From contig NZ_JBAJEY010000007.1 in the NCBI RefSeq assembly GCF_039822285.1, positions 1 to 64,000 of the forward strand: 64,000 bases of DNA, given 5' to 3'. A program made the position numbers and the translations under genes. This DNA comes from Thiofaba sp039822285 (GTDB lineage: Bacteria > Pseudomonadota > Gammaproteobacteria > Halothiobacillales > Halothiobacillaceae). Within the stretch, counting starts at the first letter, position 1. Every line of letters begins with the position of its first letter. The notes beneath the pieces are model-generated. The model saw only the letters and a program-made list of their open reading frames with translations, did not search any database and was not told the DNA's origin. Shown in pieces: positions 49,308 to 58,856 of this stretch.

Positions 49308-49449
49308 CATCGCCGCGACACGCGGCTCCCACGGGTCACGCGAGGCGTCGTAGGAGCGCCGCCCTCGGCGCGACCTGGTCGGCAGATCGGCCCGAGGACG
49401 GGCCTCCTACGAAACTGCTGCGGGTGGGAGCGACGTGTCGCCGCGATAA
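49308..49449. repeat. REP/BIME-like nested inverted repeats
   Basis: Outer pair: CATCGCCGCGACACG..CTCCCACG (49308-49333) against GGGTGGGAGCGACGTGTC (49423-49449). Inner pair: TCGTAGGAGCGCCG (49347-49375) against the complement at 49389-49412. Each unit starts with GTRGGAGC followed by a small hairpin, the layout of REP sequences in Pseudomonas and Xanthomonas. They fill the 240-base gap. Confidence 0.75.
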
Positions 49450-49510
49450 GGGTCTGATGAGAACTCAACCTCCCCAAGCCATCACCTAACCTCCCTATGG
49501 AGCGCCCAAC

Positions 49511-50602
49511 ATGATCTCCCCGGCCCGCAAGGCCCTGGCCTTGATTCTCCTCACCGCGCTGGCCGCCTGCAAAGAGCCTGAAGCCCCCCGCGAGGTCATC
49601 CGCCCGGCCCAGGTCTGGACCGTGAGCGGACAGGCCGCGGCTGCGGCCACGGCCTACTCCGGCACCGTGCAGGCCCGGCATGAGGCTGCGCTTGGCTTTC
49701 GCATCCCAGGCAAGGTCAGTGAGCGCCGGGTCGAGCTTGGCAGCCATGTGCAGGCCGAGCAGGTGCTGGCGCGGCTGGACACCCGCGACCTCGATCTGCA
49801 ACTCGCAAGCCACCGCGCAAACCTTGCGGCGGCGGAGGCTGAACTCACCCAGGCCCGCAACGAACTGGCGCGCCTGAAGCCGTTGTACGCGCAGAAGTTC
49901 ATCGGCAAATCGGCCCTCGACCAGGCCCAGGCCGCCTTCGATGCCGCCACCGCGCGGGTGAGCTCCGCCCGTGCCCAAGTCAGCCTGGCCGAAAACCAGG
50001 CGCAGTACACCCAGCTTCTGGCCGACCGGCCGGGCATCATCACCCGCGTCGCGGCCGAGGTCGGCCAGGTGGTGGCCGCAGGGCAGCCGGTGTTCAGCGT
50101 GGCCTACGATGGCGAGCGCGAGGTGCATGTGCGGGTCGGCGAGGCCACGGCCCAGGCCATGCCGGTGGGCACACCGCTCCAGGTACGGCTCGGGTCCGCG
50201 CCCGAGCCGCTGCGCGACGGCCAGGTGCGCGAGATCGCCCCCGCCCTGGACGCCACACGCAGCGTGCTGGTGAAGGTGGCCCTACCCGGTGCGCCACAGG
50301 ATCTGCGCCTTGGCCTCACTGCCGAAGTCCTCCTGCCCGCTGCGCGGGGTGAGGCCACCCACTGGCTGCCCGCCTCGGCCCTGTTCCAGCAGGGGACCTC
50401 CACCGCCGTCTGGGTACTGGACGCGAACGAGCGGGTGACCCTGCACGCGATCGAGGTCTTGGCCTTTCGCGAGGACGGCCTCCTGGTGCGCGGCCTGACC
50501 GAAGGTGCGCGCGTCGTAGCCGCCGGGGTGCATAGGCTGAGTGAGGGCCAGACCGTCCGCCCGGTGCCCTACGATGGCCCGTTCAAAGGTCGCACCCCAT
50601 GA
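49511..50602 (+). CDS. RND efflux periplasmic adaptor (lipoprotein)
   Basis: Membrane fusion protein of 363 residues. The lipobox is LTALAAC. RHEAALGFRIPGKVSERRVELGSHVQAEQVLARLD is the lipoyl half-motif; a coiled-coil hairpin follows (residues 95-160); DRPGIITRVAAEVGQVVAAGQPVF is the second half. It links the RND pump to an outer membrane channel, not present here. The gene overlaps the pump gene by ATGA. Confidence 0.92.
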   Translation: MISPARKALALILLTALAACKEPEAPREVIRPAQVWTVSGQAAAAATAYSGTVQARHEAALGFRIPGKVSERRVELGSHVQAEQVLARLDTRDLDLQLASHRANLAAAEAELTQARNELARLKPLYAQKFIGKSALDQAQAAFDAATARVSSARAQVSLAENQAQYTQLLADRPGIITRVAAEVGQVVAAGQPVFSVAYDGEREVHVRVGEATAQAMPVGTPLQVRLGSAPEPLRDGQVREIAPALDATRSVLVKVALPGAPQDLRLGLTAEVLLPAARGEATHWLPASALFQQGTSTAVWVLDANERVTLHAIEVLAFREDGLLVRGLTEGARVVAAGVHRLSEGQTVRPVPYDGPFKGRTP

Positions 50603-53600
50603 AGGGCTTCAACCTCTCCGACTGGGCGCTGCGTCACCCGAGCTTCGTGCTCTACCTGATGCTGTTGACCCTGGCATTGGGGGTGTTCAGTTACGGCAAG
50701 CTCGGCCAGTCGGAAGACCCGCCGTTTACCTTCAAGGTCATGCTGGTCAAGGTCGCCTGGCCCGGGGCCACGGCGCGCGAGATGGAACAGCAGGTGGTGG
50801 ATCGGATCGAGAAGGTCATCCTCGAGACCGAGCACGTGGACATCGTGCGCAGCTTCTCCCGCCCCGGCGAGGCCAACATCTTCGTCATGGCCAAGGACAG
50901 CGCCCCCTCAATGGCCATGCCGGGGATGTTCTACGACATCCGCAAACGGGTCGGCGACCTCCGCGCGAGCCTGCCGGAGGGGGTGCAGGGGCCATTCTTC
51001 AACGACGAGTTCGGCGACACCTTTGGCAACATCTTCGCCCTCACCGGCGATGGCTTCAGCCCCGCCCAGCTGCGGGATGCGGCCGACGCCATCCGCAAGG
51101 AACTGCTGCGCGTCCCGGATGTGGCCAAGGTGCTGATCCTGGGCGAGCAGAAGGAGCGGGTGTTCATCGAGCTCTCCAACAGCCGGCTCGCCAACCTCGG
51201 CTTCTCCGTGCCGCAGCTCATCGAGGTGCTGCGTGGGCAGAACGTCATCGCCGCCACGGGGGCCTACCACACCCCGACCGACCGCATCTTCGTGCGCCCC
51301 GACGGGGCGTTCCGCACCCTCGATGACCTGCGCGAGCTGCCGATCCGCATCGACGGCCACACCCTGCGCCTGGGCGAGGTGGCCGAGATCAAACGCGGCT
51401 ACGAGGATCCGCCCCCCGCCCTGTTCCGCTTCATGGGCGAGCCGGCCCTCGGCATCGGCGTGGCCATGCGCAAGGGCGGGGATGTGATCGCCCTTGGCCG
51501 CGCCCTGGAGGCGGCCATGGCGCGGATCGAACAGCAGCTGCCGGTGGGCATGGCGCTGCATCGGGTCAACGACCAGCCGGCGGCCGTCAAGCGCTCGATC
51601 AACGAGTTCCTCAAGGTGGTCGCCGAGGCCGTGGTGATCGTGCTGGCGGTGAGCTTTCTGAGCCTCGGCCTGCGCGCAGGGCTGGTGGTGGCCCTGTCCA
51701 TCCCGCTGGTGCTGGCCGGCACCTTCCTGGTCATGCACCTGTTCGACATCGGCCTGCACAAGATCTCGCTCGGCTCCCTGATCCTCGCCCTGGGGTTGTT
51801 GGTGGACGATGCGATCATCGCGGTGGAGATGATGGCGGTGAAGATGCACGAGGGCATGGAGCGGATGAAGGCGGCGAGCTTCGCCTACACCACCACCGCC
51901 TTCCCGATGCTGACCGGCACCCTGATCACCGCGGCGGGCTTTCTGCCGATCGCCCTGGCGCAGTCCTCGGTGGGCGAGTTCACCCGCTCGATCTTCCAGG
52001 TGGTGACCATCGCCCTGCTGCTCTCCTGGCTGGCCGCGGTCATCGTCATCCCCTACCTTGGCTACCATCTGCTGGCGGAGCGCGGCGCGGCCAGGCGCCC
52101 GCCCGGCCCCATCGGCCGTTGGCTTGCGCCCATCACCACGGCCCAGCACGCCCTCGCCGAGCGCTTCCTCGCCCGCTTCCGCCGCCTGATCGAGGCCTGT
52201 GTGCGGCACCCTGTGCGGGTGATCGTGCTTACCGTGGCCGCCTTTATCGGCTCCATCGGCCTGTTTGGCCTGGTCGAGAAGCAATTCTTCCCCGACGCCA
52301 CCCGGCTGGAGCTGATCGTCGACCTCAAGCTGCCGGAGGGCGCGTCGCTGGCGGCCACCCAGGCGGTCAGCCACAAGCTCGAAGGCTTCCTTGCCACCCA
52401 GCGCCAGCACATCGACAACTACGTGGCCTACGTGGGTGAAGGCTCGCCGCGCTTCTACCTGCCGCTTGACCAGCAGCTGCCCGACATCGGCTTCGCCCAG
52501 TTCGTCATCACCACCAAGAGCATTCCCGACCGGGAGGCCCTGCGCGGCAAGCTGATCACCCTGCTCGATGAGGGCAGCGAGTTTGCCGCGGTGCGCGGGC
52601 GGGTGATCCGTCTGGAGAACGGCCCCCCGGTCGGCTACCCGGTGCAGTTCCGCGTCTCGGGCGACGACCTTGGGCAGCTGCGCAAGATCGCCGAAGAGGT
52701 GGCGGCGGTGATGCGCGCCCACCCTCACCTGGTGAATGTGCATCTGGACTGGACCGAACGGGTGAAGGGCATCGTGCTGAAGATCGACACGCCCCAGGCC
52801 ATCAGTCTCGGCCTCACCCGCGCGCAGATCGCCCAGGCCGTGCAGCAGGCCCTCAACGGCATCCCCGTCGGCGAGTTCCGCGAGCGCGACCAGACCATCC
52901 CCATCCTGCTGCGCGGGGGCATGGAGGAGCGCGAGCGCCTAAGCCTCCTCGCCGGCCTGAACCTGCCGACCACCCAGGGCACCCGCGTGCCACTCTCCCA
53001 GGTCGCGCGTATCGAGTACGTGCCGGAGGAGGGCATCGTCTGGCACCGCAACCGCGTCCCGACCATCACCGTGCGCGGCGACATCTACACCCACATCCAG
53101 GCCCCGACCGTGACCGCCGAGATCGAGCCCCTGCTCGAACCGATCCGCGCCCGTCTGCCGCCCGGTTTCCGCATCGAGACCGGCGGCACGGTGGAGGAGA
53201 GCGCCAAGGGCAACGCCTCCATCGGCGCGAGTTTCCCGGTGTTCATCGTCGCCATGCTGACCCTGCTGATGATCCAGCTGCAAAGCCTGTCGCGCACCGC
53301 CATGGTGCTGGTGACCGCGCCCTTCGGCCTGATCGGCGTGGCGCTGTTCCTGCTTGTGTTCGACCGCCCGTTCGGCTTTGTCGCCATGCTCGGCACCATC
53401 GCCCTCTCGGGCATGATCATGCGCAACTCGGTGATCCTGGTGGACCAGATCGAGCGCAATATCCGCGAGGGCTTGGTGCCTCAGCAGGCGGTGATCGAGG
53501 CCGCCGTGCGTCGCTTCCGGCCCATCATGCTCACCGCCCTGACCGCCATCCTGGCCATGATCCCGCTCTCGCAGAGCGTGTTCTTCGGCCCCATGGCGGT

Positions 53601-53721
53601 GGCGATCATGGGCGGCCTGTTCGTCGCCACCGTGCTGACCCTGCTGTTCCTGCCGGCGCTGTACACGGTCTGGTTCAGGACGGTGAAGGGGCGCGCGGCG
53701 TTTGCCGGCGAGACGGCCTGA
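50599..53721 (+). CDS. RND efflux pump, HAE-type
   Basis: Inner-membrane proton-driven transporter of 1040 residues, full length for AcrB-like pumps: 12 helices and two large periplasmic loops. GLRAGLVVALSIPLVLAGTF and LGSLILALGLLVDDAIIAVEMMAVK contain the TM4 acidic residues (Asp-Asp) of proton relay; LGTIALSGMIMRNSVILVDQIE is the TM10 region. The substrate cannot be told; the PW-type HAE branch is favoured over heavy-metal CzcA, which would show a different TM4 motif. Confidence 0.93.
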   Translation: MKGFNLSDWALRHPSFVLYLMLLTLALGVFSYGKLGQSEDPPFTFKVMLVKVAWPGATAREMEQQVVDRIEKVILETEHVDIVRSFSRPGEANIFVMAKDSAPSMAMPGMFYDIRKRVGDLRASLPEGVQGPFFNDEFGDTFGNIFALTGDGFSPAQLRDAADAIRKELLRVPDVAKVLILGEQKERVFIELSNSRLANLGFSVPQLIEVLRGQNVIAATGAYHTPTDRIFVRPDGAFRTLDDLRELPIRIDGHTLRLGEVAEIKRGYEDPPPALFRFMGEPALGIGVAMRKGGDVIALGRALEAAMARIEQQLPVGMALHRVNDQPAAVKRSINEFLKVVAEAVVIVLAVSFLSLGLRAGLVVALSIPLVLAGTFLVMHLFDIGLHKISLGSLILALGLLVDDAIIAVEMMAVKMHEGMERMKAASFAYTTTAFPMLTGTLITAAGFLPIALAQSSVGEFTRSIFQVVTIALLLSWLAAVIVIPYLGYHLLAERGAARRPPGPIGRWLAPITTAQHALAERFLARFRRLIEACVRHPVRVIVLTVAAFIGSIGLFGLVEKQFFPDATRLELIVDLKLPEGASLAATQAVSHKLEGFLATQRQHIDNYVAYVGEGSPRFYLPLDQQLPDIGFAQFVITTKSIPDREALRGKLITLLDEGSEFAAVRGRVIRLENGPPVGYPVQFRVSGDDLGQLRKIAEEVAAVMRAHPHLVNVHLDWTERVKGIVLKIDTPQAISLGLTRAQIAQAVQQALNGIPVGEFRERDQTIPILLRGGMEERERLSLLAGLNLPTTQGTRVPLSQVARIEYVPEEGIVWHRNRVPTITVRGDIYTHIQAPTVTAEIEPLLEPIRARLPPGFRIETGGTVEESAKGNASIGASFPVFIVAMLTLLMIQLQSLSRTAMVLVTAPFGLIGVALFLLVFDRPFGFVAMLGTIALSGMIMRNSVILVDQIERNIREGLVPQQAVIEAAVRRFRPIMLTALTAILAMIPLSQSVFFGPMAVAIMGGLFVATVLTLLFLPALYTVWFRTVKGRAAFAGETA

Positions 53722-53780
53722 TCGTCTGGAACCCGGAGGGAGGCGGACCGTCCAATGGGCATTCAACCGATCCTGATGGC

Positions 53781-54860
53781 ATGGCAATCATCCCTCCCAA
53801 GCCGCCGCGCGGGCGCGGCGCCCTCTCCAACCCGGACAACCGCTACAGCGCGTACTCCAGCACGCTGGAAGACGACGGCTGGGGGCTGCTCGACGCCCTG
53901 AGCGAAGAACCCGGACCGACCACCACGCTTGGGATCGACACCGCGCGCAGCGTGATCAGCTTCAACCAGTCGCCCGACGTCGGCTTCGACCGCTCGGTGA
54001 ACCCCTACCGCGGCTGCGAGCATGGCTGCGTGTACTGTTTCGCCCGCCCAACCCATGCCTATCTTGGCCTATCGCCCGGCCTCGATTTCGAGACCCGCCT
54101 GTTCCACAAGCCGGACTCGCCCATGCTGCTGCGCAAGGAGCTGTCGAAACCTGGCTACCGCTGCCAGCCACTCGCGCTTGGCATCAACACCGACGGCTGG
54201 CAGCCGGTCGAGCGCCGCACCCAACTGACGCGCCGCGTGCTGGAGGTGCTGGAGGATTTCGGTCATCCGGTGTCGATCGTCACCAAGTCCGCACTGATCG
54301 AGCGTGATCTCGACATCCTCGCCCGCATGGCGCAGCGCAACCTGGTGCAGGTGATGCTGTCGATCACCACCCTGGATGACGAGCTGTGCCGGCGCATGGA
54401 ACCGCGCGCGGCGCGCCCGGAGCGCCGACTCGCGGCCATCGCCCGCCTGCGCGAGGCTGGAGTGCCGGTCGGGGTGCTGGTGGCGCCCGTCATCCCCGCG
54501 CTGACCGACCACGAGCTGGAGGCCATCCTCGAACGCAGCCGCGAGGCGGGCGCCGAGAGCGCAGGCTATGTCCTGCTGCGCCTGCCGCACGACTTGGAGG
54601 GGCTGTTCGCGGAGTGGTTGCAGACGCACGCCCCGCTGCGCGCGGAGCATGTCTGGTCACGCCTGCGTGAGATGCGCGGCGGAAAGGCCTATCAGTCCGC
54701 GTTCGGCGAACGCATGGCCGGCCGTGGACTGTGGGCGGAGCTGTTGCGCAAGCGCTTCGACATCGCCCGCCGCCGGCTCGGCTTCGGGCACCTGCCGCCG
54801 CTGGACGTCTCACACTTCAGGGTGCCGGACACGACAGGACAGATGGGGCTGTTCGAATAA
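53781..54860 (+). CDS. PA0069-family radical SAM protein
   Basis: Radical SAM enzyme of 359 residues. The [4Fe-4S] motif is CEHGCVYC in NPYRGCEHGCVYCFARPTHAY. KPPRGRGALSNPDNRY and GLDFETRLFHK identify the PA0069/Rv2578c family, distantly related to spore photoproduct lyase. GINTDGWQPVER and VTKSALIERDLDIL are also characteristic. The reaction is unknown. It stands alone between the RND pump and a convergent methyltransferase gene. Confidence 0.9.
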   Translation: MAIIPPKPPRGRGALSNPDNRYSAYSSTLEDDGWGLLDALSEEPGPTTTLGIDTARSVISFNQSPDVGFDRSVNPYRGCEHGCVYCFARPTHAYLGLSPGLDFETRLFHKPDSPMLLRKELSKPGYRCQPLALGINTDGWQPVERRTQLTRRVLEVLEDFGHPVSIVTKSALIERDLDILARMAQRNLVQVMLSITTLDDELCRRMEPRAARPERRLAAIARLREAGVPVGVLVAPVIPALTDHELEAILERSREAGAESAGYVLLRLPHDLEGLFAEWLQTHAPLRAEHVWSRLREMRGGKAYQSAFGERMAGRGLWAELLRKRFDIARRRLGFGHLPPLDVSHFRVPDTTGQMGLFE

Positions 54861-54876
54861 GACTGGCAAGGCGGCC

Positions 54877-56082
54877 TTACAACCGGTCGCGGAAGTCCCG
54901 CAGGGTGAAGCCCGCAAGCGGGCCGTCCACGCCTTGGCCCAGGGCGATGACCTTGAAGCGCTCGCCCATCTCGCCCGGCATCATCAGGGTCTTGAAGCCC
55001 TGCGCCAGACGCAGCTGCTCGGCCTCACCCCCAGCCTTGGCGAAGGCCTGCTCGTAGACCTCGGCCAGGCCGCAGCCGAGCAGGAAATGCGCCTGCATGG
55101 TGTAGCCGAGCACCGCGAGCCCTGCATCCTGTGCTGCAGCCGCGACGCGGGAGAAGTCCACCCAGGCGGTGATGTCCTGCAGCCCCGGGTGGAGCAGCGG
55201 GTCGTCATGCGCATGGTGGCGCAGGTGGCAGCGCAGGGTGCCCATCCAGCGCTCCCGGGCGTACAGCTCGCTCCGACTACCGCCGTAGTCGAACAGCAAG
55301 GCGACGCCCTGCCGCAGGGTATGGGCGAGGCCCGCGACCCAGCCCGGCAGCTCCGGATGGAACTCGACCCGGTAACCGGGTGGGAAGGACTCGCCGCGGC
55401 TGGCCTCGATCTCGGCCAGCACGGCACGGTCCGCGTCCAGCGCCGGCAGGCGGGTCCAGGCCAGCCTGCCCTCCTCCAGCGTCACGCCCAGGCGCACCGG
55501 CCCCTCCCCGCCGACCTCGAGGATGCGCACCGGCAGGGCGTCGAGCACCTCGTTGCCGACGATGACGCCGGTGAAGTCCTCGGGCCAGGCCTCGAGCCAC
55601 TCCACCCGTTCGAGCAGGTGCGGGGCTGACGCCTCAAGGCGCTCGCGCTGCACCGTACGCAGGCTCGCAGAGAGATCCAGGATCAGGTAGCGCGCAGGCA
55701 GGCAACCGAGCCGCTCCAGCTCGAGCAGAAGCTCGACCGCAAGCCTTCCGGACCCGGCGCCGAACTCCAGCACGTCGCCTGCTCCAAGCCGCTCCAGCAC
55801 CTCCGCCACCTGCCGCGCCAGGGCTCGGCCGAACAGCGGCGAGACCTCGGGAGCGGTAACGAAGTCCCCTGCCGCGCCGAACTTCGGCAGTCCCGCCGCG
55901 TAGTACCCCAGCCCCGGCGCGTACAGCGCCTCGCGCATGAAGTCGGCGAAATCCAGCGCCCCTCCTGCCGCCTCGATGCGGCCTTGCAGGTGCTTGAGCA
56001 CCTGCTCGCCGTGCGCCAAGACCTCGGGCGGGAGGGGGGGCAACCCATCGTTCCGCCGCGCACGCGGAGTCTCGCACCTCAC
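54877..56082 (-). CDS. SAM-dependent methyltransferase, MidA/NDUFAF7 type
   Basis: Protein of 401 residues of the COG1565 family. FADFMREALYAPGLGYYA, GAAGDFVTAPEVSPLFGRALARQ, the SAM-binding VLEFGAGSGRLAVELL, VGNEVLDALPVR and the late LLFDYGG and HAHDDPLLHPGLQDITAWVDF are typical. The eukaryotic homologue methylates an arginine of complex I NDUFS2; the bacterial target is not settled. It starts with GTG overlapping the folB stop (GTGA). Confidence 0.88.
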   Translation of the reverse strand: MRCETPRARRNDGLPPLPPEVLAHGEQVLKHLQGRIEAAGGALDFADFMREALYAPGLGYYAAGLPKFGAAGDFVTAPEVSPLFGRALARQVAEVLERLGAGDVLEFGAGSGRLAVELLLELERLGCLPARYLILDLSASLRTVQRERLEASAPHLLERVEWLEAWPEDFTGVIVGNEVLDALPVRILEVGGEGPVRLGVTLEEGRLAWTRLPALDADRAVLAEIEASRGESFPPGYRVEFHPELPGWVAGLAHTLRQGVALLFDYGGSRSELYARERWMGTLRCHLRHHAHDDPLLHPGLQDITAWVDFSRVAAAAQDAGLAVLGYTMQAHFLLGCGLAEVYEQAFAKAGGEAEQLRLAQGFKTLMMPGEMGERFKVIALGQGVDGPLAGFTLRDFRDRL

Positions 56083-56435
56083 AGCCGGCTGCCCCGCTCG
56101 ATCTGTACGCCCACCCCGGCTGCGCCCTTCACCGCCCCCGGCTTGGTCACGCGCACGCGAACCCAGGGGCTGCCGAATTCGTCCCGCACGATCGCGGCGA
56201 CCTGCTCGGCCAAGGTCTCGACCAGCAGGAAGCGACTCTCACCGACGAACTGGATCAGGCGCTTGGAGACTTGCTTGTAGTCCAGCGCGCGGGCAATGTC
56301 GTCATGCTCGGCCGGGGCACGATTGTCCCAGGCCATGTCCAGGTCCAGGCGCACGGTCTGCGGGGTCACCCGCTCCCAGTCATAGATGCCGATGATGGTT
56401 TCGATGCGCAGATCGGAGATGAAGACGATGTCCAT
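56079..56435 (-). CDS. folB: Dihydroneopterin aldolase
   Basis: Folate pathway enzyme of 118 residues converting dihydroneopterin to 6-hydroxymethyl-dihydropterin. The N-terminal DIVFISDLRIETIIGIYDWER, DYKQVSKRLIQFV, LLVETLAEQVA (catalytic-region glutamate) and VRVTKPGAV (lysine) are diagnostic. First gene of a two-gene operon with the methyltransferase. Confidence 0.94.
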   Translation of the reverse strand: MDIVFISDLRIETIIGIYDWERVTPQTVRLDLDMAWDNRAPAEHDDIARALDYKQVSKRLIQFVGESRFLLVETLAEQVAAIVRDEFGSPWVRVRVTKPGAVKGAAGVGVQIERGSRL

Positions 56436-56516
56436 GCGTTGGCCTTGCTCGGGTCTTGACGACGCGGCTCACTATACCGGCCGCAAAAAAATAGATCACT
56501 GTTTGCCGGAGCCCCC

Positions 56517-56544
56517 TTGACACCCCCGCGGAACCCTCTAAAAT
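56517..56544 (+). promoter_or_regulatory. Promoter of the tRNA pair
   Basis: TTGACA (56517-56522), 16-base spacer, TAAAAT (56539-56544). The tRNA-Leu begins 16 bases downstream, leaving a short 5' leader for RNase P. Confidence 0.8.
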
Positions 56545-56559
56545 GCGCATCCACTGATT

Positions 56560-56644
56560 GCCTAGGTGGCGAAATTGGTAGACGCACTAGTTTCAGGTAC
56601 TAGCGGGTAACACCGTGGAGGTTCGAGTCCTCTCCTAGGCACCA
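56560..56644 (+). tRNA. tRNA-Leu (CAG)
   Basis: 85 bases, class II. Acceptor stem GCCTAGG/CCTAGGC, discriminator A and encoded CCA. The anticodon stem CTAGT/ACTAG closes the loop TTCAGGT with anticodon CAG, reading CTG, the main leucine codon in this GC-rich genome. A long variable arm (around CGGGTAACACCG) and the T-loop GTTCGAGTC are present. Confidence 0.96.
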
Positions 56645-56715
56645 AAGATTTCGGAAAGCGATCTGATCGGTTTCCCAAATGACCAGACGACCCGGCCCTG
56701 CCGGGTTTCGATTTC

Positions 56716-56792
56716 AGGCGCGTAGCTCAGCTGGTTAGAGCACCACCTTGACATGGTGGGGGTCGTTGGTTCGATTCCAATCGCGCCTACCA
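56716..56792 (+). tRNA. tRNA-Val (GAC)
   Basis: 77 bases. Acceptor AGGCGCG/CGCGCCT, discriminator A and encoded CCA. Anticodon stem CCACC/GGTGG with loop TTGACAT, anticodon GAC. The D-loop AGCTGGTTAGA and T-loop GTTCGATTC are normal. It follows tRNA-Leu and shares its promoter. Confidence 0.96.
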
Positions 56793-56797
56793 ATTCC

Positions 56798-56828
56798 GGG
56801 CGCAGCCAAGGCTGCGCCCTTTTCGTTT
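56798..56828 (+). terminator. Terminator after the tRNA pair
   Basis: GGGCGCAGCC, loop AA, GGCTGCGCCC, then TTTTCGTTTG. Confidence 0.92.
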
Positions 56829-56910
56829 GTGCGGCATGCCTGCCGCGCAGGCGTCCTTTGTGTGTTACGCGGCCCGTGGTAGGGGTCGCCACTGAACCGA
56901 GGAACTCGAC

Positions 56911-58818
56911 ATGCCGAACATCACCCTTCCCGATGGCTCCCAGCGCCAGTTCGACCACCCCATCAGCCTGATGGACATTGCCGTAAGCATCGGCCCGCGT
57001 CTGGCCAAGGCCTGCGTGGCAGCCGAGGTGGATGGCCGCCTGATGGACATGAGCCGCGTCATCAGCCACGACGCCACGGTGCGCTTCCTCACCCCCAAGG
57101 ATGCGGAAGGGGTGGATGTGATCCGCCACTCCACCGCCCACCTGCTGGCGCAGGCGGTCAAGCAGCTCTACCCTCAGGCGCAGGTGACCATCGGCCCGGT
57201 GATCGAGAACGGCTTTTACTACGATTTCGCCATCGAGCCGCCCTTCACCACCGACGACCTCGAGAAGATCGAGGCCCGCATGCACGAACTGGCGAAGGCC
57301 GATCAGCCCCTGTCGCGCCAGGTGATGAGCCGCGACGAGGCCGTGGCGTACTTCAAGGGCCTCGGTGAGCACTACAAGGCGGAGATCATCGAGTCCATCC
57401 CGGCCAACGAGGAGCTCTCGCTCTACACCCAGGGTGATTTCACCGACCTGTGCCGCGGCCCGCATGTGCCCTCCACCGGCCATCTTGGTGCCTTCAAGCT
57501 GACCAAGGTCGCCGGCGCCTACTGGCGGGGCGACTCCAAGAACGCCATGCTCTCCCGCATCTACGGCGTCGCCTTCGCCAGCAAGAAGGAGCTGGACGAG
57601 TACCTGCACCGCATGGAGGAGGCCGAGAAGCGCGACCATCGCCGCATCGGCAAGCAGCTCGACCTGTTCCACTTCCAGGAAGAGGCGCCGGGCATGGTGT
57701 TCTGGCACGACAAGGGCTGGCGTCTGTTCCGCCAGGTGGAAGGCTTCATGCGCAACCACCTTGCCAGGTACGACTACCTCGAGGTCAACACCCCGCAGGT
57801 GCTCGACCGCTCACTGTGGGAGAAATCCGGCCACTGGGACAAGTTCGGCCACATGATCTTCGCCACCCACACCGAGGGGCGCGACTACGCGATCAAGCCG
57901 ATGAACTGCCCCGGCCATGTGCAGGTGTACAACCAGGGCCTGAAGAGCTACCGCGACCTGCCCTTCCGCATCGCGGAGTTCGGCACCGTGCACCGCAACG
58001 AGCCGTCCGGCACCCTGCACGGGCTGATGCGCGCGCGCCGCTTCACCCAGGACGATGCGCACGTGTTCTGCACCGAGGACCAGCTGCAGACCGAGGTCGC
58101 CTCGCTGATCGAGCAGACCTTCGACGTCTACAGCACGTTCGGCTTCACCGACATCACCATGGCCCTCTCCACCCGCCCGGAGCAGCGCGTAGGCGCGGAT
58201 GAGCTGTGGGACAAGGCCGAGGACGCCCTGGCCAAGTCGCTCGAGGCCAAGGGTCTGGACTACCGCCTGCAGCCGGGCGAGGGCGCCTTCTACGGCCCGA
58301 AGATCGAGTTCACCCTCAAAGACTGCATCGGCCGCAACTGGCAGTGCGGCACCATCCAGGTCGACTTCTCCATGCCCGGTCGCCTGGGCGCCGAATACGT
58401 GGCCGAGGACGGCAGCAAGAAGACCCCGGTCATGGTGCACCGCGCCATCCTCGGCAGCCTGGAGCGGTTTGTGGGCATCCTGATCGAGCACTACGCAGGC
58501 CAGTTCCCGCTCTGGCTTGCTCCCGAGCAGGTGGCGGTCATGGGCATCACCGACCGGCAGGCCCCGTTCGTGCAGGAAGTCGAGAAGACCCTGCGCGCCG
58601 CAGGCTTCCGCGCCCGCGCGGATTTGCGCAACGAGAAGATCGGCTTTAAAATCCGCGAATTAACTTTGCAGCGCATCCCCTACCTCGTAGTAATTGGGGA
58701 TCGCGAAGTGGAACAGCGTCAGGTCTCTGTCCGCACGCGTAGCGGCGAGGATCTCGGCAGCATGGGCCTGGATGACTTCATTGCCAGACTGCGTGAGGAA
58801 GTCGACCGGCGCCATTGA
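56911..58818 (+). CDS. thrS: Threonyl-tRNA synthetase
   Basis: Class II synthetase of 635 residues. N-terminal TGS domain (PNITLPDGSQRQFDHPISLMDIA), editing domain with HSTAHLLAQAVKQL and the zinc/editing residues, catalytic core with MNCPGHVQVYN, FGTVHRNEPSGTLHGLMRARRF and VHRAILGSLERFVGILIEHY, and an anticodon domain. GAGGAA precedes the ATG. First gene of the classic thrS-infC-rpmI-rplT-pheS-pheT-ihfA order. Confidence 0.98.
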   Translation: MPNITLPDGSQRQFDHPISLMDIAVSIGPRLAKACVAAEVDGRLMDMSRVISHDATVRFLTPKDAEGVDVIRHSTAHLLAQAVKQLYPQAQVTIGPVIENGFYYDFAIEPPFTTDDLEKIEARMHELAKADQPLSRQVMSRDEAVAYFKGLGEHYKAEIIESIPANEELSLYTQGDFTDLCRGPHVPSTGHLGAFKLTKVAGAYWRGDSKNAMLSRIYGVAFASKKELDEYLHRMEEAEKRDHRRIGKQLDLFHFQEEAPGMVFWHDKGWRLFRQVEGFMRNHLARYDYLEVNTPQVLDRSLWEKSGHWDKFGHMIFATHTEGRDYAIKPMNCPGHVQVYNQGLKSYRDLPFRIAEFGTVHRNEPSGTLHGLMRARRFTQDDAHVFCTEDQLQTEVASLIEQTFDVYSTFGFTDITMALSTRPEQRVGADELWDKAEDALAKSLEAKGLDYRLQPGEGAFYGPKIEFTLKDCIGRNWQCGTIQVDFSMPGRLGAEYVAEDGSKKTPVMVHRAILGSLERFVGILIEHYAGQFPLWLAPEQVAVMGITDRQAPFVQEVEKTLRAAGFRARADLRNEKIGFKIRELTLQRIPYLVVIGDREVEQRQVSVRTRSGEDLGSMGLDDFIARLREEVDRRH

Positions 58819-58856
58819 TGCGACGCTGGCTTGATCAATGACTTGAGGATACCGAC

